From positions 124,001-188,000 of the forward strand of contig NZ_CP141185.1 in NCBI RefSeq assembly GCF_035609205.1: a stretch of DNA of 64,000 nucleotides, given 5' to 3'. Each line of letters begins with the position of its first letter. The stretch's first letter is position 1. This DNA is from Hymenobacter sp. GOD-10R (GTDB lineage Bacteria; Bacteroidota; Bacteroidia; Cytophagales; Hymenobacteraceae). The notes beneath the pieces are model-generated. The model saw nothing but the letters and a program-made list of their open reading frames with translations, was not told where the DNA came from and did not search any database. Shown piece after piece: positions 45,924 to 53,976 of the stretch. The position numbers and the translations under genes were made by a program.

Positions 45924-47126
45924 ATGACCATTTTCTCCACCTCTACCCGCGCCCCGCGCCGGCTGGCTCTGGGGCTAGCCACGGCCCTGCTGGGTAGCGC
46001 CGCCCTGCTGGGGGGCTGCAAAAAAGACGACACTCAGGCGGCCGATACCGCGCCGCTCCTGCGCATTGTGTCGCCCGTGGCGAGTGCCGTGGTGGCACCC
46101 GGCGTGGGCCGCCTGGGCGCGGGCAGCTTCGACGGGGCAGGCTTTTTGGTGAACCTGGAAATCGTGACCCAGGACACGGTGACCATCCCCACCAAGGAAG
46201 GCCTCAACATCCGCAACGCCGCCGCCGTGGGCAGCCCCAACGTGAACCTGCCCGGCCTGACGGTGAGCCTCGACGTAGACCTGACCACCCCGGCGGGCGT
46301 GGTCATCGCCAAGGGCACCAACCTGGCCTCGCTCTTCAACATCGCGGGCACCGATGACACGCCCGGCCCCGGCGTCACGACCTGGGTGAGCTGGCACGTG
46401 CTCGAATCGCTGCCCGCCGGCACCACCAGCTTCAACCTCACGGCCGCCCTCAAGGACCGCGCGGGGCGCACCACTACCACTACCCAAAAAGTGAGCGTGG
46501 GCTCCGGCCCCGGCGGGGCGGCCAGCGGCCAGGCCCTCACGCCGGCCCCGCTCACCACCGCCCTCACGCCCGGCGCGGATGACCCGGCCGGCCCCACGGT
46601 GACGCTGCTGGCCCCGCGCCTCCCGAGCAGCATCAGCCCCGGCATCCAAACGGCGGGCGTGCTGCCCACCCCACCCAGCCAGGGCGCCCTGTTTTTTGTG
46701 CAGGTGTCAGCCCTCGATAAGTCGAAAAACGGCATCGGGGTGAACGAGAACGCCCTGGGCAAGGCCGACGCCGACCGGGGCACCATCTTGGACGGCACCC
46801 AGTCGTCGAAGGGTCCCAACCGCTACGCGCCGGGCCTGGTCGTGACTTTCGACGTGCCGCTGCTGCAACCCAACGGCAACGTCATCGCGGCTGGCGGTAA
46901 CCTGGCCCCGGTCTTCAACACGGCCGGCAGCGAGGTGGACCCTAGCGGCTTCGTGCGCACCACCTTCGGCTGGGTAGTAGGCGGCACCTTGCAGCTGCCG
47001 GCCGGCAAAACCAGCGTCACCATCAAGGCCGCCGTGGTGGACAACGCGGGCAAAACCGGCAGCGCCACCCAGGTGGTGCAAATAAGCCCCGTGGCCAACG
47101 GCCAGCTGCTGACGCCGGCCCCCTAG
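45924..47126 (+). CDS. two-domain surface lipoprotein
   Basis: A 400-residue protein with lipobox at ALLGGCKKDD, so it is a lipoprotein. Two related halves follow: about 45-200 and 245-395. Each has a beta-rich start, a VxxxFNxAG segment (LASLFNIAGTDD, LAPVFNTAGSEV), a LPAGxTS element and a final strand pair (ALKDRAGRTTTT, AVVDNAGKTGSA). They may be immunoglobulin-like domains. Function unknown. It is adjacent to the solute-binding genes and may be coexpressed. Confidence 0.75.
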   Translation: MTIFSTSTRAPRRLALGLATALLGSAALLGGCKKDDTQAADTAPLLRIVSPVASAVVAPGVGRLGAGSFDGAGFLVNLEIVTQDTVTIPTKEGLNIRNAAAVGSPNVNLPGLTVSLDVDLTTPAGVVIAKGTNLASLFNIAGTDDTPGPGVTTWVSWHVLESLPAGTTSFNLTAALKDRAGRTTTTTQKVSVGSGPGGAASGQALTPAPLTTALTPGADDPAGPTVTLLAPRLPSSISPGIQTAGVLPTPPSQGALFFVQVSALDKSKNGIGVNENALGKADADRGTILDGTQSSKGPNRYAPGLVVTFDVPLLQPNGNVIAAGGNLAPVFNTAGSEVDPSGFVRTTFGWVVGGTLQLPAGKTSVTIKAAVVDNAGKTGSATQVVQISPVANGQLLTPAP

Positions 47127-47167
47127 GGGGTAGTCTCTGGCGCGCTATTCCACCAACTCCCATCTCC

Positions 47168-48052
47168 ATGAACCCCATGGCCCTTCCCTTGCTCGACTGG
47201 CGGGTGTGCCCCACCGGGCGGCCCGACGAGCCGCTGCGGATGCAGCGCCTCGAAGCGTTGGCGGCCCGGGCACCGGGCGTGGCCCACGCCCACCGCTTCT
47301 GGCTGCTGCTGCACGTGGCGCGGGGCGCGGGCGTGCTGCACCTGCCGGGGCAGGCGCTGGCGCTGCAACCGGGGCAGTTGGTGCTGCTGCCGCCGGGGCC
47401 GGTACTGGGCTGGGCGCTGGCGGCCGGCTGCCGGGGCGAGGTGGTGTGCTTTCTGGCCGACTACTACCTGGCCAGCTTTCCCGCGCCGGGGCTGCCGGCC
47501 GGGCCGGGGCCGTGGGCGCTGGTATTGCCCCCGGCCGAGCGGGCCGAAGTGCCGGCCCTGCTGCGCGGCCTAGCCCGCACCCTGGCCGAGCCTAACGCCG
47601 ACCCCGCCCAGGCCCGCGCCTACCTGCACCTGCTGCTGGCGTTGGCTTTCCCGGCCGCGCCAGCCCCGCAGGGGGGTAGGGCGGCGGCGGTGGCCCGGCA
47701 GTTTGCGCAGCTGCTGGAAGCGCACTTTCGCACCCTGCACGCGGTGCGCGACTACGCCGCCCGCCTGCACCTCAGCCCCGACCACCTCTGCGCCTGCTGC
47801 CGCCAGTACCTGGGCCACCCCGCCCGCCAGCTCATTGGGGCGCGGGTGCTGGCTGAGGCCCGGCATCTGCTGGGCACCACGGGCCTGTCGGTGGCCGAGG
47901 TGGGCTATGCCCTGGGCTTTGAGGATGCCTCGCATTTCGGGCGCTTCTTCCGCCAGCACGCGGGCTGCTCGCCCCGGGCCTACCGCCAAAACCCGGCTTT
48001 GTACCAGAAAAACCTGGAAAACGGCCAGTTGCCCGGTAGGCCGGGCGGGTAA
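47168..48052 (+). CDS. AraC-family transcriptional regulator
   Basis: A 294-residue regulator: an N-terminal cupin-like sensing domain (LHLPGQALALQPGQLVLLPP), then the AraC DNA-binding domain with two HTH motifs (AARLHLSPDHLCACCRQYLG and GLSVAEVGYALGFEDASHFG, then FRQHAGCSPRAYR). It ends the sulfur-flavoured gene run. It may control that run; no binding site was identified. A second ATG at 47177 is an alternative start. Confidence 0.9.
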   Translation: MNPMALPLLDWRVCPTGRPDEPLRMQRLEALAARAPGVAHAHRFWLLLHVARGAGVLHLPGQALALQPGQLVLLPPGPVLGWALAAGCRGEVVCFLADYYLASFPAPGLPAGPGPWALVLPPAERAEVPALLRGLARTLAEPNADPAQARAYLHLLLALAFPAAPAPQGGRAAAVARQFAQLLEAHFRTLHAVRDYAARLHLSPDHLCACCRQYLGHPARQLIGARVLAEARHLLGTTGLSVAEVGYALGFEDASHFGRFFRQHAGCSPRAYRQNPALYQKNLENGQLPGRPGG

Positions 48053-48073
48053 GTTTGTCCTGGGCCAGTTGCT

Positions 48074-48184
48074 GTAGCTTGGACTTGGTAGTCCGAGCGC
48101 TCGCGCAGCGGGCATCCGGCATCGGAAGTCGCTCGCCCGCAACTACCCGCTGCGCTCGTGCTCGGACTACCAAGACTAAGCTAC
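48074..48184. repeat. 111-bp imperfect palindrome, REP/MITE-like
   Basis: A 111-bp element with arms of about 40 bases that start GTAGCTT and end AAGCTAC. Each arm carries CTTGGTAGTCCGAGC and GCGCAGCGGG nearly unchanged. It lies between a regulator gene and the oxidase gene and could fold into a long hairpin. A related but shorter hairpin lies at 55397-55474. Confidence 0.75.
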
Positions 48185-48260
48185 ACTTCCCCAGGGGGCT
48201 CTATTCTTTTCACTCCCTGGCGCGGACCGCTGGCCGGCCGGGGGCAATTTGCACAACGCT

Positions 48261-50144
48261 ATGGCTACTGAGTTCACGGCCTCCTCGCAGGCGCAGGGGG
48301 GCATCGGCACGGCCGCCGCTCCGGCCACTACCCACGCCGACCACCTAGCCGGACCCGACCACCACGAGGCGCAGCACTGGCTTTTTAAGTACGTTTTCAG
48401 CCAGGACCACAAAATGATTGCCCGGCAGTTTCTGCTCACGGGCATGTTTTGGGCGCTGGTGGGCGGGGTGCTCTCCACGCTTTTCCGGCTGCAATTGGGC
48501 TGGCCCGAGGCCACCCTGGAATGGCTTAAGCCGCTGCTGGGCAAGTGGATTGAAGGCGGCAAGCTCAACCCCGAGTTTTACCTGGCCCTGGTGACGATGC
48601 ACGGCACGATTATGCTGTTTTTCGTGCTCACGGCAGGCCTCAGCGGCACGTTTGCCAACCTGCTCATTCCCCTGCAGATTGGGGCCCGGGACATGGCGTC
48701 GGGCTTCATGAACATGCTCTCGTACTGGTTCTTTTTCCTGTCGGGGGTAGTCATGTTCACGTCCTTATTCCTCGAAACCGGCCCCGCCGCCTCGGGCTGG
48801 ACGGTGTACCCGCCGCTCTCGGCCCTGCCGCAGGCCATCGACGGCTCGGGCCTGGGCATGACCCTGTGGCTGGTGAGCATGGTGCTCTTCGTGGTGAGCA
48901 CGCTGCTGGGCGGCGTCAACTATGTGACCACCGTGCTCAACCTACGCACCAAGGGCATGAGCATGACCAAGCTGCCGCTCACGGTGTGGGCGCTCTTTAT
49001 TACGGCTATCCTGGGCATTCTCACGTTTCCGGTGCTGTTTGCGGGCCTGCTGCTGCTGGTGTTTGACCGCTCGTTTGGCACCTCGTTCTACCTGTCCGAC
49101 ATCTATATTGCCGGGCAGGCGCTGCACAACCAGGGCGGCTCGCCGGTGCTGTTTCAGCACTTGTTCTGGTTTTTGGGCCACCCCGAGGTGTACATCGTCA
49201 TCATGCCGGGCATGGGCATCGTATCCGAAATCCTGGCTACCAACGCCCGTAAGCCCGTTTTCGGCTACCGCGCCATGATTGGCTCGCTCTTCGCCATCCT
49301 CATTTTGTCGTTTGCGGTGTGGGGCCACCACATGTTCGTGACGGGCATGAACCCCTTCCTGGGGTCGGTGTTCATGTTTCTGACCCTGATTATCGCCGTG
49401 CCCTCGGCCGTGAAAAGCTTCAACTGGATTGCCACCCTCTGGCGCGGCAACATCCGGTTTACGACGGCCATGCTCTTCAGCATCGGGTTCGTGTCACTCT
49501 TCATCGCGGGCGGCCTCACGGGCATTGTGCTGGGCAACGCGGCGCTCGATATTCAGCTGCACAACACGTACTTCGTCATTGCCCACTTTCACCTGGTGAT
49601 GGGCTCGGCGGCGTTCTTCGGGATGTTTGCCGGGGTGTACCACTGGTTTCCGAAGCTGTTTGGGCGGATGATGGACGAGAAGCTGGGTTATATCCACTTC
49701 TGGCTCACCTTCGTGGGCGTCTACCTCATTTTCATGCCCATGCACTACCTGGGCATTGCCGGCTTCCCGCGCCGCTACTACTCCTGGACGGCCTTCGACG
49801 CCTTTTCGCAGTTTGCCGACCTCAACCGGATGATTTCGCTGGCGGCCATCGCCGTGTTCTTCGCGCAGTTTATCTTCCTCTTCAACTTCTTTTACAGCAT
49901 TTTCCGGGGCCGCCTCGCCACCCAAAATCCCTGGCACTCAAACACCCTGGAGTGGACTACGCCCATCGACGTGCCCCACGGCAACTGGCCCGGCGAAATA
50001 CCCGCCGTGTACCGCTGGCCCTACGACTACAGCAAGCCCGGTGCCGACGCCGACTTCATCCCCCAAACCGTGCCCTACTCGGCCACGCCCGAGTCGAACC
50101 TGCTCGGGGAGGAGGTGCAGCTGGCCCAGGCCCGTGGCGAGTAG
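48261..50144 (+). CDS. ctaD: haem-copper oxidase subunit I (CtaD-like)
   Basis: The catalytic subunit of an aa3-type oxidase has 627 residues and about twelve helices. Ligands: His of low-spin haem in TMHGTIMLFF, CuB His and cross-linked Tyr in LGHPEVYIVIMPG, the His pair in WGHHMFVTG, and the two haem ligands in FVIAHFHLVMG. It resembles the A1 type (Glu in HPEVY). A Gly/Ala-rich N-terminal tail adds 45 residues. No subunit II, III or IV gene is in the window, so it may work with chromosomal partners. A strong terminator follows. Confidence 0.9.
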   Translation: MATEFTASSQAQGGIGTAAAPATTHADHLAGPDHHEAQHWLFKYVFSQDHKMIARQFLLTGMFWALVGGVLSTLFRLQLGWPEATLEWLKPLLGKWIEGGKLNPEFYLALVTMHGTIMLFFVLTAGLSGTFANLLIPLQIGARDMASGFMNMLSYWFFFLSGVVMFTSLFLETGPAASGWTVYPPLSALPQAIDGSGLGMTLWLVSMVLFVVSTLLGGVNYVTTVLNLRTKGMSMTKLPLTVWALFITAILGILTFPVLFAGLLLLVFDRSFGTSFYLSDIYIAGQALHNQGGSPVLFQHLFWFLGHPEVYIVIMPGMGIVSEILATNARKPVFGYRAMIGSLFAILILSFAVWGHHMFVTGMNPFLGSVFMFLTLIIAVPSAVKSFNWIATLWRGNIRFTTAMLFSIGFVSLFIAGGLTGIVLGNAALDIQLHNTYFVIAHFHLVMGSAAFFGMFAGVYHWFPKLFGRMMDEKLGYIHFWLTFVGVYLIFMPMHYLGIAGFPRRYYSWTAFDAFSQFADLNRMISLAAIAVFFAQFIFLFNFFYSIFRGRLATQNPWHSNTLEWTTPIDVPHGNWPGEIPAVYRWPYDYSKPGADADFIPQTVPYSATPESNLLGEEVQLAQARGE

Positions 50145-50160
50145 CCGGGCCCAACCCAGT

Positions 50161-50202
50161 GGCTTGCCCCTGCCGTACACGGCGGGGGCAAGCCCTTTTT
50201 TT
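50161..50202 (+). terminator. rho-independent terminator after ctaD
   Basis: A long stem (GGCTTGCCCC with GGGGCAAGCC, extended by TGCCG/CGGCG) around a short loop, followed by a run of T residues at 50194-50202. It lies 17 bases after the oxidase stop and ends that transcript. Confidence 0.9.
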
Positions 50203-50220
50203 ACGCTCTTTCTTACGCTT

Positions 50221-50442
50221 ATGAATTTTCTTCGTTTCCTGGCTGCTGCGGTGGCCCTTGCCGCCCTCAGCCTCCCGGCCGCCGCCCAAAACACGCCCCG
50301 CGGCGTGCAAATGCAGGCGCGAGCCGACCGCAAAATGGACCGCGCCCACACCCTCAAGCACGGCGAAAGCCTTAGCGAAGAGCCGAAGCTGGTGCGCCAG
50401 GAAGACCGCCGCGACCACCGCCGGGCCAAGCCCCGCCGCTAG
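50221..50442 (+). CDS. small exported basic protein
   Basis: A 73-residue exported protein with signal MNFLRFLAAAVALAALSLPA. The mature part is short, Arg/Lys-rich and hydrophilic (QMQARADRKMDRAHTLKHGE, DRRDHRRAKPRR). No known family. It lies after a strong terminator, so it must have its own promoter, and four bases before the TMEM175-like gene. Confidence 0.65.
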   Translation: MNFLRFLAAAVALAALSLPAAAQNTPRGVQMQARADRKMDRAHTLKHGESLSEEPKLVRQEDRRDHRRAKPRR

Positions 50443-50445
50443 CCC

Positions 50446-51090
50446 GTGGCCCGGCTGCACGCCCCGCCCGTGGCTTACACCACCGTGGCGGGCCAAAACT
50501 TGCGCCGCATCGAGTCGCTAAGCGACGGCGTGTTTTCCATCGCCATGACCCTGCTAGTGCTCAACCTGCGGGTGCCGGCCGCCGACCTCGTGCGCACCGA
50601 GGCCGACGTGGGGCCGGCCCTGCTGGGGCTGCTGCCCAGCATCGGGGGCTACGTGCTGGGGTTTCTATCGCTGGGCATCTTCTGGGTGTGCCAGAGCACG
50701 CAGTTCACGTACCTGGAGCACAGCGACCGGCGGCTGGCCTGGTGGCATATTGCTTTTCTGTTGGTGGTGGGCCTGCTGCCGTTTTCAACGGCCTTTCTGA
50801 CCACGCATTTTCCGCTGCGCGGGGCGGTGCTGGTGTACTGGGCCAACCTGCTGCTGGTGGGCGCTGCGCTGCTGGGCAGCTACCGCTACGCCCAGCGTCA
50901 CAGCCTGTTGCGGGCCGTGGATGCGGCCGTGAGCCAGGCGTTGGTGCGGCGCATCGTGCTCATGCAGGTGCTCTACGCGGCGGCGGCGGGATTGTGCTTC
51001 GTGAGCGTGTACGCCGGGGCCATCCTGCTGCTGCTGGTGCAGCTCAACTATGCCCTGGGCCTGGTGGCCGACCGCTGGCTGGGCGACTGA
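50446..51090 (+). CDS. TMEM175-family (DUF1211) potassium channel-like protein
   Basis: A 214-residue membrane protein with six hydrophobic segments. The first helix carries LSDGVFSIAMTLLVL, the TMEM175/DUF1211 signature in which FSDGVFAIAxTLLVL lines the pore; here the first Phe is replaced by Leu. I take the GTG at 50446 because the first usable ATG is inside that helix. It is 3 bases after the small basic protein gene and may be coupled. Bacterial members conduct K+. Confidence 0.8.
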   Translation: MARLHAPPVAYTTVAGQNLRRIESLSDGVFSIAMTLLVLNLRVPAADLVRTEADVGPALLGLLPSIGGYVLGFLSLGIFWVCQSTQFTYLEHSDRRLAWWHIAFLLVVGLLPFSTAFLTTHFPLRGAVLVYWANLLLVGAALLGSYRYAQRHSLLRAVDAAVSQALVRRIVLMQVLYAAAAGLCFVSVYAGAILLLLVQLNYALGLVADRWLGD

Positions 51091-51136
51091 ATTTATTGGT
51101 ATTATCCTGCATGTCAGGCACTCTTCTCCCTACCCC

Positions 51137-51799
51137 ATGCGCATCACAAAATACATCCACTCCTGCCTACTGTTTGAGCTAAACGGCCAGCAACTACTGT
51201 TCGACCCCGGTAAGTTTTCCTTCACCGAAGGGCTGGTGCAGCCCGACGTGTTCAAGGACGTGGCCACGGTCATCATTACCCACGACCACCCCGACCACCT
51301 CGATGTGGACGCCCTCCAGCGCATCGTGGAGCAGAGCGGAGCCATTATTATTTCCAATGGCGAAGTGGCCGCCAAGCTGAAGCAGCAGGGGCTAGCCGTG
51401 CAAATCCACGAGGAAGGCCCGCTCGACCGGGGCGCGTTTCAGCTGCAAGCCCTGCCAGTGCGGCACGAGGCCATTCTGGACAGTCCGCTGCCCCAAATGA
51501 CGGCCTGGCTGGTTAACGGCCGGGTGCTGAACCCGGCCGATTCCTTTGCCGAAAACCTGCTCCAGTTTGCGGGGGTAGAGTTGCTGATTCTGCCCGTTGC
51601 CGCGCCCTTCCTCACGGAGCTGGGGGTGGCCGATTTTGCCTTGAAGATGCGGCCCCAGCAGATTTTGCCGGTACACGACGGGTACCTCAAGCCCTTTTTC
51701 GTGCAGCAGCGCTACGACAATTATGAGCCCTATTTTAAGAAGCACAACATCGCGTTTCTGCGCCTAGCCGAGCCGGGCGATTCGGTGACGCTGGCGTAG
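51137..51799 (+). CDS. MBL-fold metallo-hydrolase (UlaG-like)
   Basis: A 220-residue cytoplasmic protein of the metallo-beta-lactamase fold. The metal motif is His49-Asp50-His51-Pro-Asp53-His54 in IITHDHPDHLDV, and later VRHE and VHDGYLKPFF supply more ligands. The ATG at 51137 is chosen over a longer frame that starts inside the preceding gene at 51050. Substrate unknown; the UlaG-like group includes lactonases and nucleases. Confidence 0.85.
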   Translation: MRITKYIHSCLLFELNGQQLLFDPGKFSFTEGLVQPDVFKDVATVIITHDHPDHLDVDALQRIVEQSGAIIISNGEVAAKLKQQGLAVQIHEEGPLDRGAFQLQALPVRHEAILDSPLPQMTAWLVNGRVLNPADSFAENLLQFAGVELLILPVAAPFLTELGVADFALKMRPQQILPVHDGYLKPFFVQQRYDNYEPYFKKHNIAFLRLAEPGDSVTLA

Positions 51800-51811
51800 C
51801 CTCTTTTCTGG

Positions 51812-52093
51812 ATGCCTACCCCCACTTCCTCCCCGCAGCTGGCCCTGTCCGACCGGCTAGCCCTGCAACGCACTCGCCTGGCCAACGAGCGCACCTTGCT
51901 GACCTATGTGCGCACCAGCCTGGCGCTGGTGGGCTTTGGGCTGGCCCTCATTCAGTTTCACCCCGAGCGGGGCGGGCGGCTGGGCTACACGGCCCTGGCC
52001 GTGGCGGCCGTGGTGCTGGCGGTGGGCTTATGGCGCTTTCGCACCCATCGCCGCCAGCTAGCCGCATGCCAGTTGGCCGACGAATTAGTCTAG
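51812..52093 (+). CDS. DUF202 small membrane protein, second copy
   Basis: A 93-residue protein almost identical over 75 residues to the one at 9730-10008 (LALQRTRLANERTLLTYVRT, FHPERGGRLGYTALAVA). Two membrane helices; function unknown. It ends close to a bidirectional terminator-like hairpin. The close identity suggests recent duplication within the replicon or independent capture of the same gene. Confidence 0.85.
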   Translation: MPTPTSSPQLALSDRLALQRTRLANERTLLTYVRTSLALVGFGLALIQFHPERGGRLGYTALAVAAVVLAVGLWRFRTHRRQLAACQLADELV

Positions 52094-52158
52094 CCTCGCT
52101 CAGCGGCCAGCTAGCCTAGCTGGTGGCAAAGGGGCTGCATGAGAGCCATTGACTAATG

Positions 52159-52197
52159 CCAAGGGGGTAGACTCTTATGTAGAGCCTACCCCCTTGG
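52159..52197. terminator. bidirectional terminator-like hairpin
   Basis: A perfect 12-bp stem (CCAAGGGGGTAG with CTACCCCCTTGG) around a 15-base loop. It lies between two convergent transcripts, the DUF202 gene ending at 52093 and the propeller gene ending at 52269. No T-tract is present, so rho-independent action is uncertain. Confidence 0.6.
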
Positions 52198-52268
52198 GTA
52201 ATGGCGAAGCACACCCGCTGTCGGCGACCTGGCCTAAGCTGTAGCGGCGGCAAGTGAAGCCAGCAGGT

Positions 52269-53744
52269 TTAGGGCTGCGTGAGGGTTACGGCGCCGGCCG
52301 GGTCTTTGTCGCCCTTCACCACGACGGGGAAGCGGCCCGGCAGCCGCAGCCGAATCTGGTAGTAGGCGTTCACCTCGACGCTACCCTCGTCATCGGTTTT
52401 GAAGGTCAGCACGGCCTCGGGGTTGGTGAGCTTGGTTTTATCGTCCGACAAATACAGGGTGTAGGACGTGGTAGCCGCCAGCTTTTTCAGCGCCAGCACC
52501 AACTCATCCACATCTTCGGTGGGGCGGATAGTGGCCCCGCCACCCACGCCGGGTACTGGCTGCGTGCCGAGGGGTACCAGCCGTAGGTTCACGGGCGTGG
52601 CGGGCATATAGGCTTCCAGGTTGCCGGCGCCGGGGCTACCCCCACCCGCTTTGACCACGTAAATAATGGCCTGCGGAGCCTGGCCGCTGCCGGTTTCGCT
52701 GAGCTTAGTATTGGTCTTCGTATCAATGCTGACCAGGGCGTCGCCGTTTTCGAGGCCCACGTAGACCTTGCTGCCGTCGCCGTTGGGCCACACGCCGTGC
52801 GGGGCCTGGCCCACGGGAATAGTCGCCACCAACGCAAAGCCGGGCGCGCGGGAGTACACTTTCACGGCATTTTCGCTAGCCACGGTCACGTAAGCGAAGT
52901 CGCCGGCCACGGCGCCGCTGTAGCGGGTGCCGCCGCCCGGCCCGGCAAGGTTGACGTGGTTGGTGAGCGGGCCGGTGTCCAGCACGCCCAACACGGCGTA
53001 GGTCTGGGCATCCACGACCGTGACCTTGCCCACGTCCTTATGCGTCAGCCACACCTGCTTGCCATCTTCGCTCACCACCAAGTTGGGCGAAAACTTGCTC
53101 ACCACTGGCACGCGCTGAATGACCGACTGGCTTTTCACGTCAATGACGTCGAGCATCGCCGTGGCGGAATGATTGACGAAGGCCACCTGGCCATCGGGCC
53201 GGAACACGACCATGCTCGGCTCGGCTTCGGTGGTGATGTTCTTGACGACCTGCAGCTTGGCCACATCAATTACCGTCACGTAATTTTTGCCGCGCACTGC
53301 CACCCAGAACTGGCTGCCATCGGGCGTGAAGAAGCCCTCGTGGGGATTGCGGTCTACGTACACCTTGCCTTTTACCAGGTTGGTCGCCAGGTCGATGAAG
53401 CTGACCGAGTTGGTCAGCGTCGAGACGACGCCCAGCGTTTTGCCATCGGGCGATACGCCCAGGCCGTGCACGTTGGACTCCATGTCGTAGAGCGGGCTCA
53501 GAAACTCGGGCCTCCCCTTGCCCAGGCGAATGACGCCCAGCAGCTTGTTGGTGCTCGGGTCGTGCACGGAGACGGTGTTCGACGACTGGTCGGCGGTGTA
53601 TACCCGGTCGGCGGCGCTGGCCGCGATGGGCCCGGGGTCGGGCGGCACGACCATATCGGGCACTGAGTCGTCATTCTTTTTGGTGCAGGCCCCCAGCAGC
53701 AGGGTAGCCGCCAGGGCCCAGGTGGGCAGCGAGAAGTTCAGCAT
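52269..53744 (-). CDS. YncE-like beta-propeller lipoprotein
   Basis: A 491-residue protein with a lipobox at LLLGACTKKN. Seven-bladed propeller repeats: DRVYTADQSSNTVSVHDPST, FWVAVRGKNYVTVIDVAKLQ, QVWLTHKDVGKVTVVDAQTY, and KVYVGLENGDALVSIDTKTN. A C-terminal beta domain of about 110 residues follows (LYLSDDKTKLTNPEAVLTFK). It is closely related to the next gene (53977-55383), which shares blade sequences such as THKDVGKV and YVGLENGD. The pair arose by duplication. Confidence 0.85.
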   Translation of the reverse strand: MLNFSLPTWALAATLLLGACTKKNDDSVPDMVVPPDPGPIAASAADRVYTADQSSNTVSVHDPSTNKLLGVIRLGKGRPEFLSPLYDMESNVHGLGVSPDGKTLGVVSTLTNSVSFIDLATNLVKGKVYVDRNPHEGFFTPDGSQFWVAVRGKNYVTVIDVAKLQVVKNITTEAEPSMVVFRPDGQVAFVNHSATAMLDVIDVKSQSVIQRVPVVSKFSPNLVVSEDGKQVWLTHKDVGKVTVVDAQTYAVLGVLDTGPLTNHVNLAGPGGGTRYSGAVAGDFAYVTVASENAVKVYSRAPGFALVATIPVGQAPHGVWPNGDGSKVYVGLENGDALVSIDTKTNTKLSETGSGQAPQAIIYVVKAGGGSPGAGNLEAYMPATPVNLRLVPLGTQPVPGVGGGATIRPTEDVDELVLALKKLAATTSYTLYLSDDKTKLTNPEAVLTFKTDDEGSVEVNAYYQIRLRLPGRFPVVVKGDKDPAGAVTLTQP

Positions 53745-53976
53745 GTTTAAATTCGTAACTAGTTGAAAAACACAGTTAATTAAGTTAAAAGGGCCAGCCT
53801 GGCGGCGGTTACACTTGGCGAGTAAGGAGCGCTAGTGCGGGGCGGGCGTCAGCAGCTGGCCATTCGTGGGAAAAAGAGCGTGGTTGAGGGAAGCAATAGA
53901 ACAGGTTGGCCCGCCGGGGCCCGGCCAGTAGGTGTGCGGGTGACCCCGGTGGGCCCCACCGTCTTAATTTAGGGGC

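Noticed and set aside
53947..53961. Short 15-bp palindrome as a terminator
   Set aside because: It is G/C-only with no T-tract in the direction of the minus-strand gene; too weak to call.
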